This document shows positions 36,636 through 45,178 of a DNA stretch of 64,000 nt, piece after piece; positions within the stretch are counted from its first letter, which is position 1; each line of letters starts with the position of its first letter. Made by a program: the position numbers and the translations under genes. The notes under the pieces are model-generated. The model saw only the letters and a list, made by a program, of their open reading frames with translations. It did not search any database and was not told the origin of the DNA. The DNA comes from Flagellimonas ochracea (GTDB lineage: Bacteria; Bacteroidota; Bacteroidia; Flavobacteriales; Flavobacteriaceae): the NCBI RefSeq assembly GCF_009903685.1, contig NZ_JAAABI010000007.1:62001-126000 (forward strand), in the 5' to 3' direction.

Positions 36636-37762
36636 TGAAGACGGAAAACAAATTGAAGAAAAAAGATACAATACCAAATAAGAAGACAGCCTACCGTAAC
36701 TTTCCTATGGTGCCCAGGGTTGTTTTTGGAGCAGGCTGTTTTTCTCAATTAGGGGAAATACTGTTGCCCATGCGCAAAAATTCAGATGCTCCTTTCATTT
36801 TTCTTATTGATGATTTTTTTGAGAACAAGGACTTTACCTCTCGAATTCCAGTGATGTTCAACGATGAAATTGTCTTTGTTTCGGCTGAGGAAGAACCTAA
36901 AACCGAACAAGTGGATGCCCTGGTTTCCCACATTAATGGAAAGTACGACGAGAAACCATCCGGCATTATTGGAATCGGTGGCGGCACATTGTTGGATTTG
37001 GCCAAAGCGGTGGCCATTCTTTTGAACAACAAGGGATTGGCCAAAGATTATCAAGGTTGGGACCTGGTCAGTCGACCTTCTCTTTATCATGTGGGTATTC
37101 CCACCATTAGCGGAACAGGAGCCGAAGTATCCCGAACAACGGTACTTTTAGGGCCAGACAAAAAGTTGGGAATCAATTCAGATTATACCACGTACGATCA
37201 GGTAATTCTTGATCCCGATTTAACCAAAACCGTTCCTAAAGACCAATGGTTCTACACGGGAATGGATTGCTTCATCCACTGTGTGGAATCCTTGGAAGGC
37301 ACCTATTTGAACGCCTTTAGCCAGAGCTACGGGGAAAAAGCACTAGAATTGTGCAAAGAAGTTTTTTTGGATGATGTATCCGAAGAGGAATCCAGAGATA
37401 AACTGATGATGGCCTCTTGGCACGGGGGAATGAGCATCGCTTATTCCCAAGTTGGGGTTGCGCATGCCATGAGCTATGGTCTTTCCTATCTGTTGGGTAT
37501 AAAGCATGGCATTGGCAATTGTTTGGTTTTTCAACATTTGCAGGATTTTTATCCCAGAGGTGTTGAACTTTTCAAACAAATGCTTCAAAAACACCAAATA
37601 CAATTGCCGCAAGGAGTTTGTGCCAATTTGACCCAAGATGATTTTGACACATTAATCAATGTTGCCCTGGGCATGGAAGCGTTATGGGAAAATGCCCTCG
37701 GACCAGATTGGAAAACAATAATGACCCCACAACGCCTGCAAGCCTTGTACGAAAAAATTTAG
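36635..37762 (+). CDS. kdnB: Iron-containing alcohol dehydrogenase, KdnB-like Kdo 8-oxidase
   Basis: A 375-residue group III metal-dependent dehydrogenase. The nucleotide-binding segment is GIIGIGGGTLLDLAKAV, the TISGTGAEVSRTTVL motif follows, and metal ligands lie in GMDCFIHCVE and further histidines in the MSYGLSYLLGIKHGIG stretch. The start (RNFPMVPRVVFGAGCFSQLGEI) resembles KdnB, which oxidises C8 of Kdo so that KdnA can aminate it. Its position after kdsB fits. No kdnA aminotransferase is in the window, so the specific assignment is an inference. Confidence 0.78.
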   Translation: MKTENKLKKKDTIPNKKTAYRNFPMVPRVVFGAGCFSQLGEILLPMRKNSDAPFIFLIDDFFENKDFTSRIPVMFNDEIVFVSAEEEPKTEQVDALVSHINGKYDEKPSGIIGIGGGTLLDLAKAVAILLNNKGLAKDYQGWDLVSRPSLYHVGIPTISGTGAEVSRTTVLLGPDKKLGINSDYTTYDQVILDPDLTKTVPKDQWFYTGMDCFIHCVESLEGTYLNAFSQSYGEKALELCKEVFLDDVSEEESRDKLMMASWHGGMSIAYSQVGVAHAMSYGLSYLLGIKHGIGNCLVFQHLQDFYPRGVELFKQMLQKHQIQLPQGVCANLTQDDFDTLINVALGMEALWENALGPDWKTIMTPQRLQALYEKI

Positions 37763-37807
37763 TGGTCATGGGCTACTTTTTGATTTAGACTACATTCCAT
37801 TTGATGT

Positions 37808-38347
37808 ATGCACAGACTATCCAAATTTATTTACTACAAGATACTTGGATGGAAAATGCAAGGCACTTTTCCCGAAGTGGATAAATGTGTGGTCATTGTA
37901 ATTCCCCATACACATTGGTTGGATTTCTTTTTGGGTCTTGTGGTGCGCAAGGTAATCAACAAAGAAATCAACTATATCGGAAAAAAGAGTCTTTTTAAAC
38001 CGCCTTTCGGGTGGTTTTTCCGATGGACAGGGGGCGCACCGGTAGATCGTTCAAAAAACTCCAACACGGTGGATAGCATCGTCCAGATTTTTAACGAAAG
38101 AGAAGTATTTCGATTTGCGCTGGCCCCGGAAGGAACCCGAAAAAAAGTGGATACCTTAAAAACAGGATTCTATCATATTGCAAAAAAGGCTGAAGTGCCC
38201 ATTGTGATGGTTGCTTTTGATTTTGGAAAAAAAGAGGTCAAAATTTCTGAACCTTTTCACCCGACCGAAGACATGGAGCAGGATTTTGAAAAAATCCATG
38301 CCTTTTACAAAGGGGTAAAGGGCAAAGTTCCGGAATACAGCTTCTAG
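37808..38347 (+). CDS. PlsC-like acyltransferase
   Basis: A 179-residue lysophospholipid acyltransferase-family protein. The catalytic HX4D is HTHWLD in VIVIPHTHWLDFFLG, and the substrate-phosphate motif is LAPEGTRKKVD. The middle block GGAPVDRSKNSNTV is typical. It lacks a clear transmembrane helix, so it is probably peripheral on the inner membrane. It may be a 1-acyl-glycerol-3-phosphate acyltransferase or act on ornithine or glycine lipids. Its stop codon overlaps the convergent gene stop in the palindrome CTAG. Confidence 0.85.
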   Translation: MHRLSKFIYYKILGWKMQGTFPEVDKCVVIVIPHTHWLDFFLGLVVRKVINKEINYIGKKSLFKPPFGWFFRWTGGAPVDRSKNSNTVDSIVQIFNEREVFRFALAPEGTRKKVDTLKTGFYHIAKKAEVPIVMVAFDFGKKEVKISEPFHPTEDMEQDFEKIHAFYKGVKGKVPEYSF

Positions 38348-38838
38348 ATTTTTTTCAAAACCTTCGGTTTGGGTTTCTCCACCTTTTTGGTGTTACCAGG
38401 AAAAACTATGTTGGTACTTGAATACGAGCTACCAAAAGTGAGTGCAGCGGCATATACTTGTTGAATGGCATCTTCGACCTGCGGCTCTGAGAGTTCTCTG
38501 AGCGGATGTGTGTAAACCGACCATATAATCTCATCGCTTAGCGCATATTTCACATCCAAAACCGAATGGAAATTAGCTACTAAGGCATTCAACAATTCCT
38601 CTTCTTCCAGTTTTTCACGTTCAACAATGGGACTGATAATTCGCATACGATTGGCCTTCTCATCAAACACACAGATCAACATGGATTTGTTCACTATAAA
38701 CTGGTATGTGTTCCCTTGTACCCGAACTGTATCCGATTCTCTTTTGACAATTTCGTAGAGTTTTTCTGAGGTCATGTCCTGACTTTGGAGCAAGCCATGT
38801 GTTATAAAAAACAGAAAAATCAAGAAATTGGCTCGCAT
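38344..38838 (-). CDS. Small exported protein of unknown function
   Basis: A 164-residue protein with a signal peptide (MRANFLIFLFFITHGLLQSQ, cleavage near residue 20). The mature part has a two-layer strand-helix pattern around RESDTVRVQGNTYQFIV and a long helical middle, then a disordered basic Pro-Lys tail (KKVEKPKPKVLKKI). A fold like secretion chaperones is conceivable, but I do not recognise a family. It is monocistronic and tail to tail with the PlsC-like gene. Confidence 0.7.
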   Translation of the reverse strand: MRANFLIFLFFITHGLLQSQDMTSEKLYEIVKRESDTVRVQGNTYQFIVNKSMLICVFDEKANRMRIISPIVEREKLEEEELLNALVANFHSVLDVKYALSDEIIWSVYTHPLRELSEPQVEDAIQQVYAAALTFGSSYSSTNIVFPGNTKKVEKPKPKVLKKI

Positions 38839-38911
38839 AATGGATGTATTTTAGTGATTGGTCGTAGAGCCATACGATGCTTTACAACTAAAATCAGGTT
38901 ATTGAAAGGAA

Positions 38912-39622
38912 TTATTCCTTCATGGTATGGTACACGTTCTGCACGTCATCATCTTCTTCAATTTTTTCCAATAGCTTTTCCACATCAGCTATTTCTTCTT
39001 CGTTGAGTTCTTTGGTCACTTGTGGAATACGTTCAAAACCTGAGGAAATGATTTCTATTTCACGGGATTCCAATTCCTTTTGTATGGCCCCGAAATTTTC
39101 AAATGGCGCATAAATATGTATGCCATCTTCGTCAACAAAAACCTCTTCCGTGCCATAATCGATCATTTCCAATTCCAATTCTTCCGGATCTATCCCTTCG
39201 GGATTGATAGTGAAGTTACAGGTATGGTCAAACATAAATTCTACAGACCCCGAGGTGCCCAAGCTTCCATTGCACTTGTTAAAATAACTTCGGATGTTGG
39301 CAACCGTTCGGGTGTTGTTGTCAGTCGCTGTTTCAATGAGAATGGCAATTCCGTGGGGAGCATATCCTTCAAAAAGAACTTCTTTATAGTCTCCTTGATT
39401 CTTATCTGATGCTCTTTTGATGGCCCTTTCAATATTATCTTTGGGCATGTTCACCGCCTTGGCGTTCTGGATGACCGCGCGTAGTTTGGCATTGGCATCG
39501 GGGTCAGGCCCACCTTCCTTCACGGCCATAACAATATCCTTTCCAATTCGGGTGAACGCTTTGGACATGGCTGCCCAGCGTTTCATTTTTCTGGCTTTTC
39601 TGAATTCAAATGCTCTTCCCAT
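38912..39622 (-). CDS. yebC: YebC/PmpR family transcriptional regulator
   Basis: A 236-residue protein of the YebC (TACO1-like) family. The start MGRAFEFRKARKMKRWAAM, the GGPDPDANAKLRAVIQNAK and MPKDNIERAI segments and the GYAPHGIAILIE block are conserved. Family members bind DNA in some bacteria and help the ribosome with difficult proline-rich sequences in others. Both views exist, so the exact job is open. Confidence 0.95.
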   Translation of the reverse strand: MGRAFEFRKARKMKRWAAMSKAFTRIGKDIVMAVKEGGPDPDANAKLRAVIQNAKAVNMPKDNIERAIKRASDKNQGDYKEVLFEGYAPHGIAILIETATDNNTRTVANIRSYFNKCNGSLGTSGSVEFMFDHTCNFTINPEGIDPEELELEMIDYGTEEVFVDEDGIHIYAPFENFGAIQKELESREIEIISSGFERIPQVTKELNEEEIADVEKLLEKIEEDDDVQNVYHTMKE

Positions 39623-39698
39623 GTAAAAATTTGCTAGAGAGTACGGGCAAATTTAACAAAAAATGACCCCGTGTCAAGAGTCGCAGATTGGGGTTGGT

Positions 39699-39983
39699 TC
39701 AGGTTCTGATAATGTCTTCAATATGATTGGCCAATTCCAAATCTTTCTGGGTTACGCCGCCTACGTCATGTGTATTGAGTTTTATAGTAAGTTGATTGTA
39801 GACATTTTCCCAATTGGGATGATGGTTCATGGCTTCACACTCAAAAGCAATATGCGTCATTGCTGAGAAAGTTTCTTTAAAATCCTTGAATTTGAAGGAC
39901 TTTACAATCATACCATCCTTCAGGGACCATCCTCTGAGTTTTTCAAGAGCCTTCATTACTTGATTATTATTTAATTTTTCCAT
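39699..39983 (-). CDS. Pterin-4a-carbinolamine dehydratase
   Basis: A 94-residue protein of the PCD/DCoH family. The active-site motif is ECEAMNHHPNWENVYN (HHPNW), and the start (WSLKDGMIVKSFKFKDF) fits. It recycles 4a-hydroxytetrahydrobiopterin after aromatic amino acid hydroxylases such as PhhA. No hydroxylase is in the window. Confidence 0.93.
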   Translation of the reverse strand: MEKLNNNQVMKALEKLRGWSLKDGMIVKSFKFKDFKETFSAMTHIAFECEAMNHHPNWENVYNQLTIKLNTHDVGGVTQKDLELANHIEDIIRT

Positions 39984-40026
39984 AAAACCTTATTTCTTTT
40001 AAAGTTAGCCAAATCTTATTGCAAAA

Positions 40027-40845
40027 CTAAACGGGAAGATGATGGTCTATAATCTCTTGATATTTGATACGAAGGTTTTTGGGAAGCTTGTTATGTTTGG
40101 GTAATGCAGCCAGATACCGGTCCTCATTGGTAGTGAACACCCGTTTTAAAATGGGGTGGTAGTTTCCCATTTTTCGTATCACTTCTTTAATAAACTCTTC
40201 ATGTTGGATAAGGTCTTGGCTGCCCAGATGGAAAATTCCAGTTTTGTTCCTGTTGATCAAATAATGGATTTGCTGGGTAAGTCTGTCATCGTTGGTAACG
40301 TTGATGATGAGGTTAGGGAAGACTTCAATGGGCTCTTTGTTTTCGAGGTTTTCTTTTATCTCCTTTATTCTCGGCGAAGTGTTCCCAAACACCATGGGCA
40401 CCCTTAGGATGGCGGTCTTTTCTTTTGGCAACCGCATCATCATGTTTTCAATTTTTATTTTTAAACGGCCGTAAACACTTTCAGAAAGGGTTTTGTCCAA
40501 TTCATAGGAAGGGTATTTACTATACGCATCAAAAACGTTTGCGGAAGAAATGAAATATAATTTCACCTTATTTTTCATCAAATACTCCATCAGATGTTGA
40601 TGGGCCTGAATCTGGGCCGAAAAATTCCCACGTAAAGAGGATACGATGACATCCGGTCGGACCCTTTCTAAAATTTTGAAGATGTCATCTTCTTCTAGGT
40701 CGTATCTTAAAAACTGCTGGTTTGATGAAAAGGAATGATTGGAACAATAGGTTCCGTAAGTGTCAAAATAGGAGCAAAGTTCCTTATAAATGGCGTTGCC
40801 TATAAACCCACTTGCCCCTAGTATCAGAATCTTTTTTTTATCCAA
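40027..40845 (-). CDS. SDR/RmlD-like NAD(P)-dependent sugar-nucleotide reductase
   Basis: A 272-residue extended short-chain dehydrogenase. The dinucleotide motif is ILILGASGFIGNAIY. The first part resembles RmlD (dTDP-4-dehydrorhamnose reductase), and the typical YxxxK is represented by SVYGRLK near residue 125. No other rhamnose genes are near, so the substrate is unknown. It lies three bases after glsA on the same strand and is probably cotranscribed with glsA and gcvT. Confidence 0.8.
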   Translation of the reverse strand: MDKKKILILGASGFIGNAIYKELCSYFDTYGTYCSNHSFSSNQQFLRYDLEEDDIFKILERVRPDVIVSSLRGNFSAQIQAHQHLMEYLMKNKVKLYFISSANVFDAYSKYPSYELDKTLSESVYGRLKIKIENMMMRLPKEKTAILRVPMVFGNTSPRIKEIKENLENKEPIEVFPNLIINVTNDDRLTQQIHYLINRNKTGIFHLGSQDLIQHEEFIKEVIRKMGNYHPILKRVFTTNEDRYLAALPKHNKLPKNLRIKYQEIIDHHLPV

Positions 40846-40848
40846 ATA

Positions 40849-41763
40849 TTAAAATATTGACAAACCGGTTTCGGTCGTTAGTTTTTCCAAAGCCCACATG
40901 CCTAGCTTCGAATTTCCTTTTTCGTTCAGTCCTGGTGCCCATGTCGCAACGCAGAATTTATTTGGCAACAACGCAACAATTCCACCCCCAACTCCACTTT
41001 TTCCAGGAAGTCCCACTTCGAAGGCAAATTCCCCTGCCTCATCGTAAAATCCACAGGTAAGCATAATGGCGTTTATACGCTTTACTTGTGACAAGGTGAG
41101 ATGGGCATTGTTTCTAAGGCACTTGCCCCGGTTCATAAAAATGTAGAAGACCTTTACCAACTGCTCGCAGGACATACTCAATGAACAGGAATGAAAGTAA
41201 AAATCCAGTACGGTCTCAACATCGTTTTCAAGGTTTCCGAAGGATTTGATAAGATTGGCTGCAGCGTAATTCCTGAACCCCGTTCTCTTTTCAGATTTAG
41301 CTACCTTCTCATCATAGACTATCGTCGAGTCCCCAGCTATGTCCCGAATATATTCCAGAAATGCTGACGTAGGATTTTCAAGCCTAGAAACCAAAATATC
41401 ACAAACTATTATGGCACCTGCATTTATCAACGGGTTTCGAGGTATGCCGTTCTCCATTTCCAGCAGCGATAAGTGATTGAAAGGGTCGCCCGAAGGCTCT
41501 ACTCCAACCCGTTCCCACAATTTTTCCCCCACATGGGACATCGCCATGGACAATGCCAATACCTTGGAAATACTTTGTATCGAAAAGTTTTCTTTTGCAT
41601 CACCGGTACTATGGACATTTTTGGTGCTATCTAAAACCGTCATTCCAAATTTATCTGGGTCTACAGCGGATAGCTCGGGAATATAGTCAGCTACTTTGCC
41701 CTTGGCAGTTTGCTTTCTGGCTGCTTTATGGATGTTGTCTAATATGGACTGAAAGTCTTGCAT
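40849..41763 (-). CDS. glsA: Glutaminase
   Basis: Hydrolyses glutamine to glutamate and ammonia. It is a 304-residue serine-dependent (beta-lactamase-fold) glutaminase with the Ser64-x-x-Lys67 motif in FSIQSISKVLALS. The blocks VEPSGDPFNH, NPLINAGAI and GVGGGIVALLP are present. The ATG shares one base with the gcvT stop (TAATG), so translation is coupled. Confidence 0.95.
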   Translation of the reverse strand: MQDFQSILDNIHKAARKQTAKGKVADYIPELSAVDPDKFGMTVLDSTKNVHSTGDAKENFSIQSISKVLALSMAMSHVGEKLWERVGVEPSGDPFNHLSLLEMENGIPRNPLINAGAIIVCDILVSRLENPTSAFLEYIRDIAGDSTIVYDEKVAKSEKRTGFRNYAAANLIKSFGNLENDVETVLDFYFHSCSLSMSCEQLVKVFYIFMNRGKCLRNNAHLTLSQVKRINAIMLTCGFYDEAGEFAFEVGLPGKSGVGGGIVALLPNKFCVATWAPGLNEKGNSKLGMWALEKLTTETGLSIF

Positions 41764-42848
41764 TATTCCTTGTAAAACGGAAGTTTTACTATTATGGCAG
41801 CAACTTGGTTCTTTCTAATCTGAATTTGAATTTTGGTATCGGTTGTTGAATATTCAGTGGGAACATACCCCAATCCAACACCTTTGGTAAGTGATGGAGA
41901 CATGGTGCCTGAAGTAACTTCCCCGATTTCGTTTCCATCTTCATCCAAAATCGCATAGCCTTTTCTTGGAATACCTTTATCCTCAATCTGGAATGCCACT
42001 AACTTTCTCTTTGGGCCTTCCTCTTTTTCTTTGGCAAGGGCTTCACTGTTCACAAAATCTTTGGTGAACTTGGTAATCCAACCCAATCCAGCCTCAAAGG
42101 GGGATGTGGTGTCATCGATATCGTTACCATAGAGACAATAGCCCATTTCCAAGCGCAACGTATCACGAGCAGCCAGGCCTATGGGTTTTATGCCAAAATC
42201 GGCTCCAGCTTCCATAACCTTGTCCCATACTTGCTGAACTTCGAAGTTTTTACAATAGATTTCGAAACCTCCAGAACCTGTGTATCCCGTTGCCGAAATG
42301 ATGACATGTTCGATTCCTGCAAAATCGGCGACCACAAAATTGTAAAACTTGATAGATGATAGGTCAACGGAAGTAATGGACTGCATGGCTTCAACCGCCT
42401 TGGGCCCCTGAATGGCCAACAAGGAAAAATCATCTGAAATGTTGCGCATGGTTGCCCCAATGGTCTCATTATATTTGGAAATATGTTCCCAGTCCTTATC
42501 AATATTCGATGCATTTACCACCAATAGATAGGTTTCGTCTTTGACTCGATATACGATAAGGTCGTCCACAATACCACCTGTTTCGTTGGGCAAACAGCTG
42601 TACTGTGCCTTTCCGACGGTCAATTTGGAAGCATCATTGGAGGATACTTTTTGAATTAGCTCAAGGGCTTTGGGCCCTTCTATCAAGAATTCACCCATGT
42701 GTGAAACATCGAATACTCCAACACTCTTTCGAACGGTTTCATGTTCTACGTTGACCCCTTCATAAGACACGGGCATATCATAGCCTGCGAAAGGAACCAT
42801 TTTTGCACCCAATGCCTTATGGGTTTCGTGCAATGCGGTCGTTTTCAT
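41763..42848 (-). CDS. gcvT: Aminomethyltransferase (glycine cleavage T protein)
   Basis: T protein of the glycine cleavage system: moves the aminomethyl group from GcvH-lipoyl to tetrahydrofolate. It has 361 residues, with the folate-binding start ([15 protein letters not shown]), the [10 protein letters not shown] segment, the [14 protein letters not shown] motif and the [15 protein letters not shown] block. gcvH and gcvP are not in the window. It is upstream of and coupled to glsA. Confidence 0.96.
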   Translation of the reverse strand: MKTTALHETHKALGAKMVPFAGYDMPVSYEGVNVEHETVRKSVGVFDVSHMGEFLIEGPKALELIQKVSSNDASKLTVGKAQYSCLPNETGGIVDDLIVYRVKDETYLLVVNASNIDKDWEHISKYNETIGATMRNISDDFSLLAIQGPKAVEAMQSITSVDLSSIKFYNFVVADFAGIEHVIISATGYTGSGGFEIYCKNFEVQQVWDKVMEAGADFGIKPIGLAARDTLRLEMGYCLYGNDIDDTTSPFEAGLGWITKFTKDFVNSEALAKEKEEGPKRKLVAFQIEDKGIPRKGYAILDEDGNEIGEVTSGTMSPSLTKGVGLGYVPTEYSTTDTKIQIQIRKNQVAAIIVKLPFYKE

Positions 42849-42951
42849 TCCGATTTATTTATGGAGGCAAATTTATTGAATTCACCCAAGATGAGCTTAC
42901 CGCCAGAACAATGTTTTGAACAATCTTTTGTTAAATCAACCTATTCCAACA

Positions 42952-44247
42952 CTAATGGACCAGCAAATGGGATTTTAGCCCTTCGTAGGTTGAAATTTTA
43001 TATGATTTTTTCTCTTTACCCATTACTTTTTGGATCTGAGGTGGGATTTCGGGACTGAATCCAAGGGTTTCCTCTACAACATCCAAAAATTTGACAGGAT
43101 GTGCGGTCTCCAAAAAAATCCCATAGGTATAGGGGTGGGATTTTTGATATTCTTTGAGACCGAGATAACCCACAGCCCCATGGGGGTCCATGGTGTACCC
43201 TGTTTTGGAGTATACTTTTTTCATAGCTTTTTTGGTTACATCGTCCGTAAAGGAATAGGAGAAGAGATTTTCTCGGAGTAGGTCCAAATCGTCTTGATAC
43301 AAACGTCGGATACGTACAAAATTGCTTGGGTCGCCCACATCCATGGCATTGGATATGGTAGCCGTGGACGGTTGGGGTTTATAAATTCCCTTTTCCATGA
43401 ATTTGGGCACCACATCATTCGCATTGGTGGAGGCCACAAAATGTTTTACGGGCATTCCCAGTTTCTGGGCTACCATCCCGGCACAAATGTTACCAAAGTT
43501 GCCGGATGGAACTGAGAAAACAATTTCTCTGCCCATGGACTTTACTTGCTTATAAGCAAATAAAAAATAAAACATTTGGGGCAGCCAACGCGCTATGTTG
43601 ATGCTATTGGCCGAGGTAAGTTTTTTTTGTGCTGTGATTTCAGTGTCCAAAAAAGCGGTCTTTACCATACGCTGGCAATCGTCAAAAGTGCCTTCTACTT
43701 CTATGGCCTCAATATTTTTTCCGAGCGTGGTAAGCTGTCTTTCTTGAATGTCACTCACTTTGCCACTTGGGTACAGAATCAATACATTAACACCCTCTAC
43801 ACCCAAGAAACCATTGGCGACTGCCCCTCCAGTGTCTCCTGAGGTAGCCACCAAAACGGTGACTTCTTCTTTTTCCTCCTTTGAAAAGTATCCTAGACAG
43901 TTGGCCATAAATCGGGCACCTACATCCTTAAAAGCCATGGTGGGGCCGTGAAATAATTCCAATGCACCCATGTTATCCTCTATTTCTATTATAGGAAAAT
44001 CAAAATCCAAAGTATTGGCTATAATTTCTTTTAAAATCGAATCGGGGATATCTCCTTCAACAAATTGATGGATAGCTTTAAAGGCAATTTCCTGATCTGA
44101 AAATTCCTCAATACTATTAAAAAATGTATTGGGAAGGGGGTTTATCCGCTCAGGAAAGTATAGCCCTTTATCTGGAGCTATTCCCGCAATGACGGCATTC
44201 CTAAAGGAAGTTTGGATAGATTGGTCATTTAGACTGTAGAATTTCAT
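42952..44247 (-). CDS. thrC: Threonine synthase
   Basis: PLP-dependent last step of threonine synthesis, from O-phosphohomoserine. It has 431 residues from ATG 44247 (MKFYSLNDQS), four bases after the thrB stop; an in-frame TTG at 44259 falls inside thrB. The PLP lysine is Lys107 in GPTMAFKDVGARF, and the phosphate loop is SGNFGNICAG. The LVATSGDTGGAVANGF motif is complete. Last gene of the thrABC operon. Confidence 0.96.
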   Translation of the reverse strand: MKFYSLNDQSIQTSFRNAVIAGIAPDKGLYFPERINPLPNTFFNSIEEFSDQEIAFKAIHQFVEGDIPDSILKEIIANTLDFDFPIIEIEDNMGALELFHGPTMAFKDVGARFMANCLGYFSKEEKEEVTVLVATSGDTGGAVANGFLGVEGVNVLILYPSGKVSDIQERQLTTLGKNIEAIEVEGTFDDCQRMVKTAFLDTEITAQKKLTSANSINIARWLPQMFYFLFAYKQVKSMGREIVFSVPSGNFGNICAGMVAQKLGMPVKHFVASTNANDVVPKFMEKGIYKPQPSTATISNAMDVGDPSNFVRIRRLYQDDLDLLRENLFSYSFTDDVTKKAMKKVYSKTGYTMDPHGAVGYLGLKEYQKSHPYTYGIFLETAHPVKFLDVVEETLGFSPEIPPQIQKVMGKEKKSYKISTYEGLKSHLLVH

Positions 44248-44251
44248 GGGT

Positions 44252-45175
44252 TTATCCAATTTTCTTTACGCCTTGGGTATTTATCCTGGACACATGCACT
44301 TCAAAGGGGATTCCAATACCACTATAGGTTTCATGCATGGACTGGGCCACCTTTTTTGCAGCTTCCATTCCTTTACTCAGAGCAAAAATAGAAGGTCCCG
44401 AGCCCGATATACCGCAGCCCAGTGCCCCGGCTTCCATGGCGTTAAACTTTACGTCACCGAACAAGGGAATTAAAATGGACCTGATTGGCTCCACTACATA
44501 GTCTTTCAAAGAACGTCCGATTAAATCGTAATCGTTTTTGAACAGCCCAGCAATCAATCCGCCAACATTGCCCCATTGCTGAATGCCTGTTTTAAGGGAA
44601 ATGGTAGTCTTTAAAATCTTTCTGGAGTCCGATGTTCTTATTTCGATTTGGGGATGGATTATAGTGGCAACCAGCTCTGGTGGAGTGGGCAAAGAAACAA
44701 TGTCCAACGGATTGTAGCTTCGTACCAGGGTGAACCCCCCATATAGTGCAGGTGCCACATTGTCGGCATGGGCCACATCACTGGCCAGTTTTTCGCCTTG
44801 CATGGCAAATTGTACCAATTCCAAGTTGGAGAATGGTTGTCCCAACAGTTCGTTCATGGCCCAAACCGCCCCAGCCGAACTAGCGGCACTGCTACCAATT
44901 CCGCTACCTGGTTTTATCCTTTTATCGATTTCAATTTCAAAGCCCCCTTGATAATCACTTTTTTCCAATAGGGCCATGCCTGCAATACCAGCTACATTTT
45001 TTTCAGCATCCTGTGGCAAATCCTGCCCCGTTATTTTTTTGATTCGAATTCCTTTTTCAGCAGTTTTGCGAACGGTCATCTCGTCACCAACAGCATCCAA
45101 TGCCAATCCTAAAACATCAAATCCGCAGGATATGTTGGCAATTGTGGCAGGGCAGAATACGGTTATTTCTTTCAT
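44252..45175 (-). CDS. thrB: Homoserine kinase
   Basis: Phosphorylates homoserine to O-phosphohomoserine. It has 307 residues, GHMP kinase family, with the ATP loop IKPGSGIGSSAASSAGAV near residue 88 and the C-terminal ALGCGISGSGPSIFAL glycine motif. It is three bases after thrA and four bases before thrC, in the classical order. Confidence 0.96.
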   Translation of the reverse strand: MKEITVFCPATIANISCGFDVLGLALDAVGDEMTVRKTAEKGIRIKKITGQDLPQDAEKNVAGIAGMALLEKSDYQGGFEIEIDKRIKPGSGIGSSAASSAGAVWAMNELLGQPFSNLELVQFAMQGEKLASDVAHADNVAPALYGGFTLVRSYNPLDIVSLPTPPELVATIIHPQIEIRTSDSRKILKTTISLKTGIQQWGNVGGLIAGLFKNDYDLIGRSLKDYVVEPIRSILIPLFGDVKFNAMEAGALGCGISGSGPSIFALSKGMEAAKKVAQSMHETYSGIGIPFEVHVSRINTQGVKKIG

Positions 45176-45178
45176 GGC

